From: Alphaproteobacteria bacterium
Lineage (GTDB): Bacteria; Pseudomonadota; Alphaproteobacteria; Micropepsales; Micropepsaceae
Reading direction: 5' to 3'
DNA: 12,075 nt
Assembly: GCA_003451645.1 (NCBI GenBank)
Contig: DMER01000165.1
Location: 1 to 12,075, forward strand
The first letter of the stretch is position 1. Every line of letters begins with the position of its first letter. The notes under the pieces were generated by a model. It saw only the letters and a program-made list of their open reading frames with translations. It had not been told where the DNA came from and searched no databases. The position numbers were made by a program, and so were the translations under genes. Positions 1 through 7,061 of the stretch are shown here, one piece after another.

Positions 1-1
1 G

Positions 2-58
2 CACTTCTACTGGGCCGCCAGTGCCTATGCCTCGGAAATGAAGGCCAAAACGCCATGA
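2..58 (+). CDS. 3' end of an unidentified upstream gene (partial)
   Basis: The first bases read as an open frame ending HFYWAASAYASEMKAKTP followed by TGA at 56-58. Codons are GC-rich at the third position, like the flanking host genes, and the frame is open to the window edge. The next gene starts 57 bases downstream on the same strand, so the two could share a transcript. Eighteen residues are too few to name a family, and the call that this is real coding sequence is an inference from composition and position. Confidence 0.45.
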   Translation, partial: HFYWAASAYASEMKAKTP

Positions 59-115
59 TTGCTGGCGGCGATGCTTTAGGTTACCCTTGTTCTGCTTGAA
101 TAAGGGGTGGGGTTC

Positions 116-2062
116 ATGGGTGCCTTGACTGCAATCGGCGCGCGGCTGTCCGCGGCCTTGATGATTTGTATCCTGACCAGTGCAGCAATCGCGGCACCGG
201 GCGCTGAGGTCTATGGCGGCAAGCCGGACATCTCCGGCCCTGAGCTTTCCCCAGACGGCACGATGGTCGCGGCCCTTGTGCCCCGCGGTGACGATGTGGC
301 GGTCCGCATCTCCAAGCTCGGCACCACCAAGGCCTGCGACTATGTCCCGCAAGGGTCCAAGGCCCGCAACGTGTTCTGGGCCAACAACAATCAGGCCGTC
401 CTGGAGGTGAGCTTTTTCTATGCGCCGGGCAAGACCCGTCAGGCCCTGCGTTTCACGACCGAGGTCTACCGCTATCTCAGCATCAACACCTCCTGCGATG
501 TCAGTGCGGAGCTCCTGCGCGATCATCCCCAATATGGCATCGTTGCCGGGTTCAATTTCCTCGGCCGGGCTGGCGGCGGCAATGAACTGATCTTCAGCGC
601 CCTGACCATCTCTCAAACCGGCGACACCTTAGACATCTACAAGGTCGATGCAACCACCGGCAAAAGCACGATCCTGGAAAAGGGAAAATCCACCACCACC
701 GCCTGGTATGTCGACGGCAGCGGCACACCGCGCCTGCGCGGCGATCGCACCAGCCGTGACAGCACCTTCACGGTGAGCGCGCGCTTGACTGGCAGCAATG
801 ACTGGACAGAGGTCTATACATCCACCTCAACCACCCCGGACGCACAGCGCATGGGGTTCATGGGCCTGGCCAGCAAGGCTGATATCGCCTATGTGTCTAC
901 GCGCAATGGCGGCGACCGGGAGGCCATCTACGAATACGACCTGCGCGCCAAGGCTTTGGGGCGGCAGGTCTTCGCCCATGCCCGCTATGATGCTGGCGGC
1001 ATCGTGCTGGACGACTATTCCCGCACACCCATTGGTGTGTCGTACACGGATGATCACCTTCGGGTTCAGTACTTCGACCGCACTTATGCGCAGCGCCAGG
1101 CGGATGTGGCCGCGACCTTCCCTGGCGAGGTTGTGCGCATCGAGGGCGCGAGTGCCGATGGCACCCGCTATCTGACCTATGTTGAGGGCGTGGAGAATCC
1201 TGGCGGCGTCTATCATCTGGTCGACCAGAAGCTCAACGATATGAGCCTGATTGGCGCGCGCTACCCGTCAATCAGGGCCGCCGACATCGCCCCCGTCCGC
1301 AGCTTTTCTTATAAGGCCCGCGATGGCATGGACATCCCGGCCTATCTGACCACCCCGCCGGGCGGGGGCAAGGCGCTGCCTTTGGTTGTTGTTCCTCACG
1401 GCGGGCCCTGGTCGCGCGACAATGCGTCCTTCGACAATTGGGCTCAGTTCCTGGCGACCCGCGGGTATGCCGTGCTGCAGCCCAATTTCCGTGGCTCAAC
1501 CGGCTATGGCACCGCCTTTGAACAAGCGGGCAAGTTCCAATGGGGCCTGAAGATGCAGGACGACCTGACCGATGGCGTCAAAGCCCTGGTCGCGGATGGC
1601 ACGGTTGACGGGTCACGCGTGTGCATCTTTGGCTGGTCCTATGGCGGCTATGCGGCCATGGCAGGCTTGGCGTTGTCGCCTAAGGTCTACAAGTGCGGCG
1701 CTGCGGGTGCGGGCATTTCCGATCTCCTGACCTTGACGGGTCAGTTGCGGCGGGAGAATGCGCTGCGCAATTGGGAGGATGTCATTGGCGATCCGACCAA
1801 TGACCGGGAGCGCCTGATCGCCACCTCCCCCTACCGTCAGGTAAGCCGCATCACTGCCCCTCTCCTCATGTTCCATGGCCGGGAGGATACCGTCGTGCCC
1901 GTCCTGCAGAGCGAAAAGATGCTCCGCGCCCTGGATCAGGCAGGCAAGTCCGCCGAGCTGATCGTCTTTGAGGGGGAGGATCACTGGATCCACAAATCCT
2001 CCTCCGGACGACGGGTCTTAAGCGAGCTGGAAAAATTCTTAGGGCAGCACCTAAAGAAATAG
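116..2062 (+). CDS. S9-family (prolyl oligopeptidase-like) serine peptidase, exported
   Basis: A 648-residue protein that should hydrolyse peptides in the periplasm or at the envelope. Residues 1 to about 27 form a signal peptide with a hydrophobic core and an AIAAPG-like cleavage region. Residues of about 30-390 are beta-rich, as in the S9 propeller that limits access to peptide substrates. The C-terminal alpha/beta hydrolase domain carries HGGPW, the nucleophile motif GWSYGGY (Ser508), Asp591 in HGREDTVVP and His623 in EDHW, so the catalytic triad looks complete. The open frame extends to a GTG at 107, but ATG at 116 is preferred because AAGGGG (102-107) lies 8 bases before it and the signal peptide then starts cleanly. 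It converges on the CPBP protease gene with only 23 bases between the stops. Subfamily (DPP4, acylaminoacyl peptidase or dipeptidyl peptidase type) and substrate cannot be set from sequence. Confidence 0.93.
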   Translation: MGALTAIGARLSAALMICILTSAAIAAPGAEVYGGKPDISGPELSPDGTMVAALVPRGDDVAVRISKLGTTKACDYVPQGSKARNVFWANNNQAVLEVSFFYAPGKTRQALRFTTEVYRYLSINTSCDVSAELLRDHPQYGIVAGFNFLGRAGGGNELIFSALTISQTGDTLDIYKVDATTGKSTILEKGKSTTTAWYVDGSGTPRLRGDRTSRDSTFTVSARLTGSNDWTEVYTSTSTTPDAQRMGFMGLASKADIAYVSTRNGGDREAIYEYDLRAKALGRQVFAHARYDAGGIVLDDYSRTPIGVSYTDDHLRVQYFDRTYAQRQADVAATFPGEVVRIEGASADGTRYLTYVEGVENPGGVYHLVDQKLNDMSLIGARYPSIRAADIAPVRSFSYKARDGMDIPAYLTTPPGGGKALPLVVVPHGGPWSRDNASFDNWAQFLATRGYAVLQPNFRGSTGYGTAFEQAGKFQWGLKMQDDLTDGVKALVADGTVDGSRVCIFGWSYGGYAAMAGLALSPKVYKCGAAGAGISDLLTLTGQLRRENALRNWEDVIGDPTNDRERLIATSPYRQVSRITAPLLMFHGREDTVVPVLQSEKMLRALDQAGKSAELIVFEGEDHWIHKSSSGRRVLSELEKFLGQHLKK

Positions 2063-2085
2063 GCGCCAACACCACAGAGCGCCGT

Positions 2086-2925
2086 CTAACCAGCAAACGC
2101 CGTGGGCAGGATGATCAGCCCATGGATCAGCCCTGGCGCCAGGATCGAGCCCGTCTTCTCGCGGATAAGCCCCAAGATCAAGCCAAAGGCTGCCGTCCAC
2201 AACGCCCAGGGCCAACGCATCGCTTCGTCCGAGAGCGGATGAAACAAACCGAACAAGATCGAGGCAATAACGACACCTGCACCAAACTCGGTGCCCAACA
2301 CCTTGAAGGGCCGCCCAAAGGCATCGTTCAGCCGGCTTTGCACATAGCCGCGAAAGAAGAACTCTTCCATGATCGCCACAAAAACCACGACACCGATCAG
2401 CCGCGCGGCCACCGGCGAAACCGGGTGGAGTAGATGCATTGCCAAGAGGCCCGCCCCGAACAGCACCGCGAAGCCTGCGAGCCCGCCCCATCCTGCACCC
2501 TCGGGCGCCTCGGCATGAAGAGCCGGGGTGACCCGCACCGCCAAAAGTCCCATCGCGAAAAATCCGCCCGCCAGTATCGCTGCACCCGTCCACTCAAAGG
2601 CGCTGGTGTTGAGGCGCGTAAGCACGGGGAACAGGAATGTCGCCGGAAATACGATCAGGGCCGCAATGAGCGCGGTCCACATTTGCGAACCCGCGCGGTG
2701 CCAATTCAGGCCAACATCGCTGGGGCGCATGTCCCGAATGCCCGCGAACAGCAGCGGCAGCAGAAAAAAACAGACCAGCGCGGTCAAGGGCGTCCCGCCA
2801 AAGGTCTCAAGCTGGGGGGCCTTGAACCCGCCCTCCGTCATGACGTACCGGACCCCGAAAAACAAAGCGCATAACAGCGCCACAGTGATCAGCGCACCAA
2901 GCACCCCTGATTTTGCTCTGTCCAT
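2086..2925 (-). CDS. CPBP-family intramembrane glutamic endopeptidase
   Basis: A 279-residue, multi-spanning inner-membrane protein of the CPBP (CaaX protease and bacteriocin-processing, Abi/Rce1) family. Hydrophobic segments occur near residues 8-27, 48-62, 83-103, 112-131, 147-165, 173-190, 215-229 and 241-254. The family motifs are present: the EExxxR signature in MEEFFFRG (Glu187, Glu188, Arg192), FxxxH in FGLFH (Phe225, His229) and a third-motif His268 in GLIHG. Members cleave within or near membranes. Bacterial substrates are mostly unknown, although some act in bacteriocin maturation or immunity. The ATG is preceded by GGGGGA at a suitable distance. It is monocistronic here: convergent with the S9 peptidase gene and divergent from the antiporter gene. 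No neighbour suggests a substrate. Confidence 0.9.
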   Translation of the reverse strand: MDRAKSGVLGALITVALLCALFFGVRYVMTEGGFKAPQLETFGGTPLTALVCFFLLPLLFAGIRDMRPSDVGLNWHRAGSQMWTALIAALIVFPATFLFPVLTRLNTSAFEWTGAAILAGGFFAMGLLAVRVTPALHAEAPEGAGWGGLAGFAVLFGAGLLAMHLLHPVSPVAARLIGVVVFVAIMEEFFFRGYVQSRLNDAFGRPFKVLGTEFGAGVVIASILFGLFHPLSDEAMRWPWALWTAAFGLILGLIREKTGSILAPGLIHGLIILPTAFAG

Positions 2926-3146
2926 GGTGTTTCCCCCGTCCCCTCACCCAGCCCGCCTAACGCTCCCACACATGGCCGCAAAAGTCATCCGGCTGGCGGC
3001 AAACCCTGAGTCCGGGGCCGGATCAGACCACCGCTAACCACAATCCCCGTGGCGATTTTGGCGCAATGCTAGCCAAACCGGACGCGACCCGCAAAACCGG
3101 CATTGACGGCGGCAAAGGGCCCTGAAACCTTTGAAACTGCGGGGAA

Positions 3147-3175
3147 TTGACTACGTGCGCATGACGATTATCGCC
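3147..3175 (+). promoter_or_regulatory. possible promoter of the antiporter gene
   Basis: TTGACT at 3147-3152 is a good -35 match. A weak -10 (TATCGC or ATCGCC) lies 16-17 bases downstream, ending about 25 bases before the GTG at 3199. Alphaproteobacterial -10 elements are often poorly conserved, so this is only a candidate. The rest of the 2926-3198 divergent spacer shows nothing else I can name. Confidence 0.3.
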
Positions 3176-3198
3176 TAACTCTTCCGGGAGGAGTGACC

Positions 3199-4215
3199 GT
3201 GCCTATCGCAATCGACTCAGTGTGGGTCCTGATCGGGCTTGGCCTTTTGTTCCTGGCCTTTGGCGGCAATTTTCTCGTGCGCGCTTCGGTCGACATCGCC
3301 GCGCGGCTCGGCGTCTCGCCCTTGTTGATCGGTCTGACTTTGGTTGGCTTTGGCACCTCGACGCCGGAGCTGGTGACCAGCATCCAGGCAGCGCTGGTGC
3401 ACGCGCCCGGGATCGCCATCGGCAATATTGTCGGGTCGAACATCTCGAATATCCTTCTGATTATTGGCTTGTCCGCGCTGTTGACGCCCATTGCGGCAAG
3501 GGCGGGCGCCGTCTTTCGCGATGGCGCCTTTGTGGTGATCACGGCTGTGTTGTTGGCGTGGGTCAGTCTCACTGACGGCTTGAGCGCCGGGACCGGGGTC
3601 CTCTTCCTCGCCCTTCTTGTGATCTATGTGCTGATTGCGTGGGCGTCTGAACGTGCGCAGTCCACGACGGTTCAGGTGGCAATTGCGCATAGCCGTTCAG
3701 GTTTGGCTCTGTCACTCGTTATTGCAGCGGCCTCCATCGCCATTCTGATCCTTGGCGCCAGCTTTCTGGTCGAAGGCAGTGTGCGGCTGGCGCGCAGCAA
3801 TGGCTTCTCCGAGGAATTTGTCGGCCTGACCATCGTGGCGATCGGCACCTCTTTGCCCGAACTGTTCACCTCGGTGACCGCGGCCTTCAAGCGTCAGAGC
3901 GACATCGCCCTTGGCAATGTGCTGGGCTCCAGCATCTATAATATTCTGGGCATAGGCGGGGCGACGGCGCTGATCCATCCGGTGGCGGTCCCGGCTCAGA
4001 TTGCCAATTTTGATAATCTCATCATGATTGGCGCGAGTGTGCTGATCCTGCTGTGGTGCCTTCTGGCGCGCGGCATCGGGCGCCTGGGCGGCTTGGTGTT
4101 CCTGGCGCTTTATGGGGGATATATTTACGTAATCCACCCCTCCCAAGCTGTCCTCCTGCAAGACCTGACCAAAGCCTTGGCACCACTGGTTCAGGCTCTG
4201 GCGCGGGTCACATAG
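3199..4215 (+). CDS. calcium/sodium antiporter, CaCA superfamily (YrbG type)
   Basis: A 338-residue inner-membrane cation exchanger, expected to move Ca2+ or a related cation against Na+ or H+. It has about ten hydrophobic segments in two inverted halves. Each half holds the alpha repeat that builds the ion site: GFGTSTPELVTSI (Glu57) followed by GNIVGSNISNIL, and IGTSLPELFTSV (Glu221) followed by GNVLGSSIYNILGIGG. The two acidic residues match the ion-binding glutamates known in archaeal NCX_Mj. The open frame begins at GTG 3193, but GGGAGGAG (3186-3193) overlaps that codon and sits 5 bases before the GTG at 3199, so 3199 is chosen. It is the last host-like gene before the accessory island. 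The actual ion pair cannot be read from sequence. Confidence 0.93.
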   Translation: MPIAIDSVWVLIGLGLLFLAFGGNFLVRASVDIAARLGVSPLLIGLTLVGFGTSTPELVTSIQAALVHAPGIAIGNIVGSNISNILLIIGLSALLTPIAARAGAVFRDGAFVVITAVLLAWVSLTDGLSAGTGVLFLALLVIYVLIAWASERAQSTTVQVAIAHSRSGLALSLVIAAASIAILILGASFLVEGSVRLARSNGFSEEFVGLTIVAIGTSLPELFTSVTAAFKRQSDIALGNVLGSSIYNILGIGGATALIHPVAVPAQIANFDNLIMIGASVLILLWCLLARGIGRLGGLVFLALYGGYIYVIHPSQAVLLQDLTKALAPLVQALARVT

Positions 4216-4262
4216 AGATATCCACGCACATCTCCGTCCATCTTCTCTAGGATAATCTGCTA

Positions 4263-4281
4263 CCCGCTCTTGAAGAGCGGG
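4263..4281. terminator. perfect 8-bp hairpin, possible terminator or processing stem
   Basis: CCCGCTCT and AGAGCGGG pair perfectly around a TGA loop, 48 bases after the antiporter stop. No T-run follows on either strand, so it is not a classical intrinsic terminator. It could stabilise the antiporter mRNA 3' end, or that of a decayed minus-strand gene ending at 4302. Confidence 0.4.
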
Positions 4282-4301
4282 ACACGAAGACTGAGGCAGT
4301 G

Positions 4302-4433
4302 CTAAACTGAGACTTCTTTTCCGGGCGGCCCAACCTCAATCGAAAACAGTCCCGGCTGCAGCTGGGGTAAATAAAACACCGCACGATGTGGGTTAAACGT
4401 CTCCAGCCCAACGGCGTCGTCATGCGCTTCCAT
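4302..4433 (-). CDS. small ORF or gene fragment, 43 residues, unrecognised
   Basis: An open frame from ATG at 4433 to TAG at 4304-4302, starting MEAHDDAVGLETF and ending PPGKEVSV. Its composition (balanced charged and hydrophobic residues, GC-rich third positions) looks more protein-like than most shadows in this stretch. I see no clear ribosome binding site, and an in-frame stop lies four codons upstream. It may be the surviving tail of a decayed gene whose terminator would be the 4263-4281 hairpin. It overlaps a 36-codon plus-strand ORF (4386-4496), and both cannot be well supported. Confidence 0.2.
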   Translation of the reverse strand: MEAHDDAVGLETFNPHRAVFYLPQLQPGLFSIEVGPPGKEVSV

Positions 4434-4788
4434 CGCGCGCAGCTAGACGAGTACTTTCGAAGCAAGGGACGCAAGACCTGGTTAGAAGCGGTTTAGAAAA
4501 GGCAGTCCTTTCTCAATGCCGATCCCGTCGTCCAAAGTGCCAAGCACTCGCATTTAGGCTGCAGCATGCAGGGACAAGAGCCCAGTGCCGCCTCTTTGTC
4601 TAGATTGCCAACCGAAGCGACTCAACCCGCGCCGTCAACAGCCGTATCAACGCCAAGTGAAAGGATGGCCACACTCCATTGACTTCAATCAACACCTTCG
4701 CTCAAACCAGCGTCATCTGCCCCGCACCCAAAGGGCGATTGTCAAGCGATTGCCGTTCTTGCGAACACTGCATAGTTACTGCTTTTCT

Positions 4789-4869
4789 TGTACACCTTAA
4801 TGTACCTTCTAAGTACATCCACTTTTCGCACCGGCATAACTCGCTTTTATGTGTCACCTTTGCGACACA
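4789..4869. promoter_or_regulatory. operator-like repeats upstream of the GAF-like gene
   Basis: Two elements lie 75-160 bases before the ATG at 4945. First, GTAC occurs three times at 4790, 4802 and 4813, spaced 12 and 11 bases, about one helical turn apart. The last two form TGTAC-N7-GTACA. Second, TGTGTC (4850-4855) and GACACA (4864-4869) form a perfect inverted repeat with an 8-base spacer, a layout suited to a dimeric regulator. No regulator gene is in the island, so which protein would bind is unknown. Confidence 0.4.
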
Positions 4870-4926
4870 CAATAACAAAAGATGTTCAAGGTTTGATAAA
4901 AATAGCAAGCCATGTCTTGAGTGGTG

Positions 4927-4932
4927 TATACT
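4927..4932 (+). promoter_or_regulatory. possible -10 element of the GAF-like gene
   Basis: TATACT is a near-consensus -10 box, but no good -35 lies 16-18 bases upstream (TTGATA at 4893 is too far). A start site about 7 bases downstream would fall near 4939. The ATG at 4945 would then be almost leaderless, and the ATG at 4972 would have a leader of about 33 bases. The match may be chance in AT-rich DNA. Confidence 0.3.
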
Positions 4933-4944
4933 GACCCCTAATAC

Positions 4945-6093
4945 ATGGAACTCATTCGCGGGTCAATTCAGATGAGGAAATTTTCTGCTGTCGACGCTCT
5001 AACAATTATTGGATCAGCATTCAGTATAATCGGAATATTTATCGTTTTCGGGCCTGCAATAGATAACATTTTATTTAGCGGTACAAGCATCGTCGATTCT
5101 AATTCAAAGGTACTGATCAGCCAACTTTTTATTATAAATATTTGCTTTCTCGCATTTATCGTCTTCTTGGTTTACAGATTAGTCGCGATGCTAAATGACG
5201 TTTCAGAAGTCAGAGTTATTCGAAACGAGCCAAAAGACATTCGCAACAACGAAAAAGACATTGCAAGCATTTTTCACAATATTTGTCACGAGGCGCGGAA
5301 TCAGATTTTTTTTAATACTTTAAGCGCAGAGAGCGTTATTGAAGAAGCGCACATTGACAAAGGAAAATTTCATGACAAACTAAGAAGTTTTTTGATGTTT
5401 AACATATATTTTCTAGATAATACTAAATTCTTGTTTGAGACATTGACCGGGGAGAGTTGCTCAGTATGCCTAAAATTCTTGGATGTTCCGGACAGCGCTC
5501 CGTCAGGGCGCGCAGAGCTGAATGAAGGCACTCTTCGGGAGCTTCGTGTAAGGACCTTCATGAGAGACTCAAGCTCTGTGAGAGCAAGAAGAGAGACGGA
5601 CTTGAGGATAGATAGCATACCGGCTCGCGGAAACACAGCGTTCGACACCATCTTAAATGGAGAATCGCAAGACAACTTCTATTTATGCAATGATCTTGTT
5701 TCAGACAAGCGGTATATAAATGCGAATATGCGATGGAAGGAATTCTATAATGCAACGCTTGTTGTCCCGGTGCGAATAGAACGAGAGAATGGTTACACAG
5801 TTATTGGCTTTTTGTGCATTGACTCGAAGATTGCCCGGTTCGACCAGGAACGATGCCTAGAGATGGCGAGTGCAATTGCTGATTTATACTATACAATTGT
5901 GCATTCTTTTGTAAAATTCTTGGAGATGGTTATCTTGGTTTCCGACACCGAAGAGGCTGACAACTTTCCTGTTCAAGACCTCGACGCAACGATGCCGTGG
6001 GATGGAACGCCACATTATGCTCTGGAGGCGTTCAAGGCACTAATTCGGCTACAAGACATTTATGGCGACCCCAAACAAGTCCTGGGAACTTAA
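4945..6093 (+). CDS. two-transmembrane protein with cytoplasmic GAF-like domain, function unknown
   Basis: A 382-residue protein I cannot assign to a named family. Two hydrophobic helices (about 16-38 and 57-82) flank a short loop. A charged linker (85-105) and a mostly helical block (103-165) follow. Residues of about 170-325 have the look of a GAF domain: strand SCSVCLKFL, then CNDLVSDKRYINANM, strand LVVPVRIE, strand VIGFLCIDS and the long closing helix ECLEMASA-like segment ending YYTIVH. The helical block contains HNICHEARNQI (His111-Ile121), which recalls a histidine-kinase H-box, but no HATPase domain follows, so it is not a kinase. A role as a membrane-anchored small-molecule sensor is inference. 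The gene is markedly AT-rich with AAT, ATT and TTT codons unlike its neighbours, which suggests horizontal transfer. The start is uncertain: ATG at 4945 and ATG at 4972 both lack a clear Shine-Dalgarno. Confidence 0.75.
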   Translation: MELIRGSIQMRKFSAVDALTIIGSAFSIIGIFIVFGPAIDNILFSGTSIVDSNSKVLISQLFIINICFLAFIVFLVYRLVAMLNDVSEVRVIRNEPKDIRNNEKDIASIFHNICHEARNQIFFNTLSAESVIEEAHIDKGKFHDKLRSFLMFNIYFLDNTKFLFETLTGESCSVCLKFLDVPDSAPSGRAELNEGTLRELRVRTFMRDSSSVRARRETDLRIDSIPARGNTAFDTILNGESQDNFYLCNDLVSDKRYINANMRWKEFYNATLVVPVRIERENGYTVIGFLCIDSKIARFDQERCLEMASAIADLYYTIVHSFVKFLEMVILVSDTEEADNFPVQDLDATMPWDGTPHYALEAFKALIRLQDIYGDPKQVLGT

Positions 6094-6152
6094 AATGTTG
6101 CGTTTGTCATGCGTTTTGTGGTACCGATATAGAATCATAAGAGGGTTAGCGA

Positions 6153-6392
6153 ATGCCCATTGGTTATGTTCCATCAACTCGTGGTTATCTGTTTGGGGTG
6201 CTGTTGCCCAAAGAAGTGGCGCACCCTACGAGCGAGTCGTTCGGAAAAATCGTTCGAGGTTCTAACCGATTCAGATTGCTCGAGAGTCGCCGAAATGCAA
6301 AGCGGTCAGTTAGTGATCTCGTTGATGAGCGCGTAGCAGTAAGGTCGCCTGACTCCGGTGTCTGCGATACTGTCGATCAGGAAAGGGATTGA
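6153..6392 (+). CDS. small ORF downstream of the GAF-like gene, probably truncated by an IS
   Basis: A 79-residue open frame beginning MPIGYVPSTRGYLFGVLLP, with AGAGGG seven bases before the ATG, the best ribosome binding site in the island. It starts 59 bases after the GAF-like gene on the same strand, so the two could be co-transcribed. The stop TGA (6390-6392) consists of the first three bases of the presumed IS3 terminus. The natural C-terminus may therefore have been lost when the element inserted. The last 40 residues are rich in Arg, Ser, Asp and Val with no recognisable fold, and an open frame on the opposite strand covers the same bases. I do not recognise the family. Confidence 0.4.
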   Translation: MPIGYVPSTRGYLFGVLLPKEVAHPTSESFGKIVRGSNRFRLLESRRNAKRSVSDLVDERVAVRSPDSGVCDTVDQERD

Positions 6393-6735
6393 CCTGAGCC
6401 CCTTCTTTCATCCAGCCGTTGGTAGAGTCCTTGGGTAATTTGTTCCTGTTTGGGTTTGGGATGTAATGGGACGGGGCGCGGGACCGTCCACGAGTCCAAG
6501 CGACCCATCCCGTTGCGTTTTGCCATCGAACTGTTGAGCGAATGCCGCCGGAGTTAGGCGGCCGAGCGCGCTGTGCGGCCTGGCGATATTGTAGTCCGTT
6601 TTCCAGGCCGCCAGCACCATGCGGGCTTGGCCAAGCGACGGGAAGAGTCTCGTTCAGTAACTCGTCCCGCAGCCGCCTGTTGCGATTTGATGGTCGGTTT
6701 CTTCTTGACCCAGATGAGGTGGATAGCCACGCCAT
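6390..6735 (-). mobile_element. remnant of an IS3-family insertion sequence, one end only
   Basis: The element is recognised by the C-terminal part of its OrfB transposase on the minus strand. TGACCTGAGCCCC at 6390-6402 lies just past the transposase stop and has the form expected of the terminal inverted repeat. No matching copy (GGGGCTCAGGTCA) is seen anywhere to 7070, and no orfA or DDE-core sequence precedes the remnant. The element is therefore a one-ended fossil that cannot move by itself. The outer boundary near 6735 is approximate. Recognisable homology ends near 6681. Confidence 0.7.
6408..6690 (-). pseudogene. IS3-family OrfB transposase C-terminal fragment, frameshifted
   Basis: Two minus-strand frames together give the end of an IS3-family integrase-type transposase. 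The first reads NRRLRDELLNETL (about 6681-6645), where intact relatives have NGRLRDELLNETLF. The second reads SLGQARMVLAAWKTDYN and continues through ARPHSALGRLTPAAFAQQF to a stop at 6408. The two frames are joined by a frameshift near 6643-6650, most simply a two-base loss. The region carrying the first two catalytic acidic residues and the segment before NRRL are missing or unrecognisable. The protein is not functional. Confidence 0.8.
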
Positions 6736-6981
6736 CTCATCTAGGCCATTGGAGGCGGGCGAACTTTAGACGGGAAGGCTATGGCTATCTTGGAATTCTA
6801 AGCTTACCCCTCTTATCCGACACCCACTCCAGCCGTGCCATTATGGCCGTTGGCCCCATGGGCCCTCATAGCCGCCTTGGACTCTCGCGGACCTGGCTCA
6901 CTCACCCCCAAAAAAGCGGGCTTTGAACGAAAAGCACCCCAAAACGGGCCTGTTGGGACTACGAATTGGCTGAAATGAGCC

Positions 6982-7006
6982 AAAAAAAACACCCAAAACC
7001 TTGTGT
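6982..7006 (-). terminator. weak candidate terminator of the ymdB transcript
   Basis: On the minus strand a four-base stem ACAC/GTGT (7006-7003 with 6992-6989) around AAGGTTTTGG runs into eight T residues (6989-6982), about 65 bases after the ymdB stop. The T-run is convincing but the stem is very short, so this may be only an incidental tract. Confidence 0.25.
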
Positions 7007-7011
7007 AATCC

Positions 7012-7061
7012 TGTTACGTTTGGTTGCTGTTTTTGTTACGTTTTGTTTCGTTGTGTTACGT
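7012..7061. repeat. phased TGTTACGT repeats after ymdB
   Basis: TGTTACGT occurs at 7012, 7034 and 7054, spaced 22 and 20 bases, about two helical turns. The bases between are degenerate copies (GGTTGCTGTTT and TGTTTCGTTG), so the segment reads as five units of 10-11 bases. It lies just beyond the ymdB stop codon, where the DNA turns AT-rich at the island border. Confidence 0.6.

Larger units (their letters stand above)
4216..4944. other. left part of accessory island, no convincing gene
   Basis: A 729-base stretch between the antiporter and the GAF-like gene. Open frames here are short, lack ribosome binding sites and match nothing I recognise. The first half is moderately GC-rich and the last 200 bases become AT-rich. 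It holds a perfect hairpin at 4263-4281, two small ORFs on opposite strands (4302-4433 minus, 4386-4496 plus) that may be gene fragments, and operator-like repeats at 4789-4869. I see no tRNA, integrase or flanking direct repeat. Confidence 0.6.

Noticed and set aside
4386..4496. 36-codon plus-strand ORF (MWVKRLQPNGVV...)
   Set aside because: It has no ribosome binding site and no recognisable family, and it overlaps a minus-strand frame that looks somewhat more protein-like. It may be a fragment but cannot be supported.
4945..6093. GAF-like gene as a histidine kinase
   Set aside because: Only an H-box-like motif is present; no N, G1, F or G2 boxes of an ATP-binding domain are seen.
6201..6390. 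Minus-strand open frame opposite the small ORF (contains DSIADTG)
   Set aside because: It reads into the IS boundary without a start codon or ribosome binding site. It could be a fragment, but nothing identifies it.
6966..6983. TTGGCT/AGCCAA hairpin with A8 as a terminator
   Set aside because: On the plus strand the hairpin is followed by A residues, and on the minus strand the T-run precedes it. Neither orientation fits an intrinsic terminator.
7012..7061. CRISPR array
   Set aside because: Units are only 10-11 bases with no unique spacers and no cas genes.
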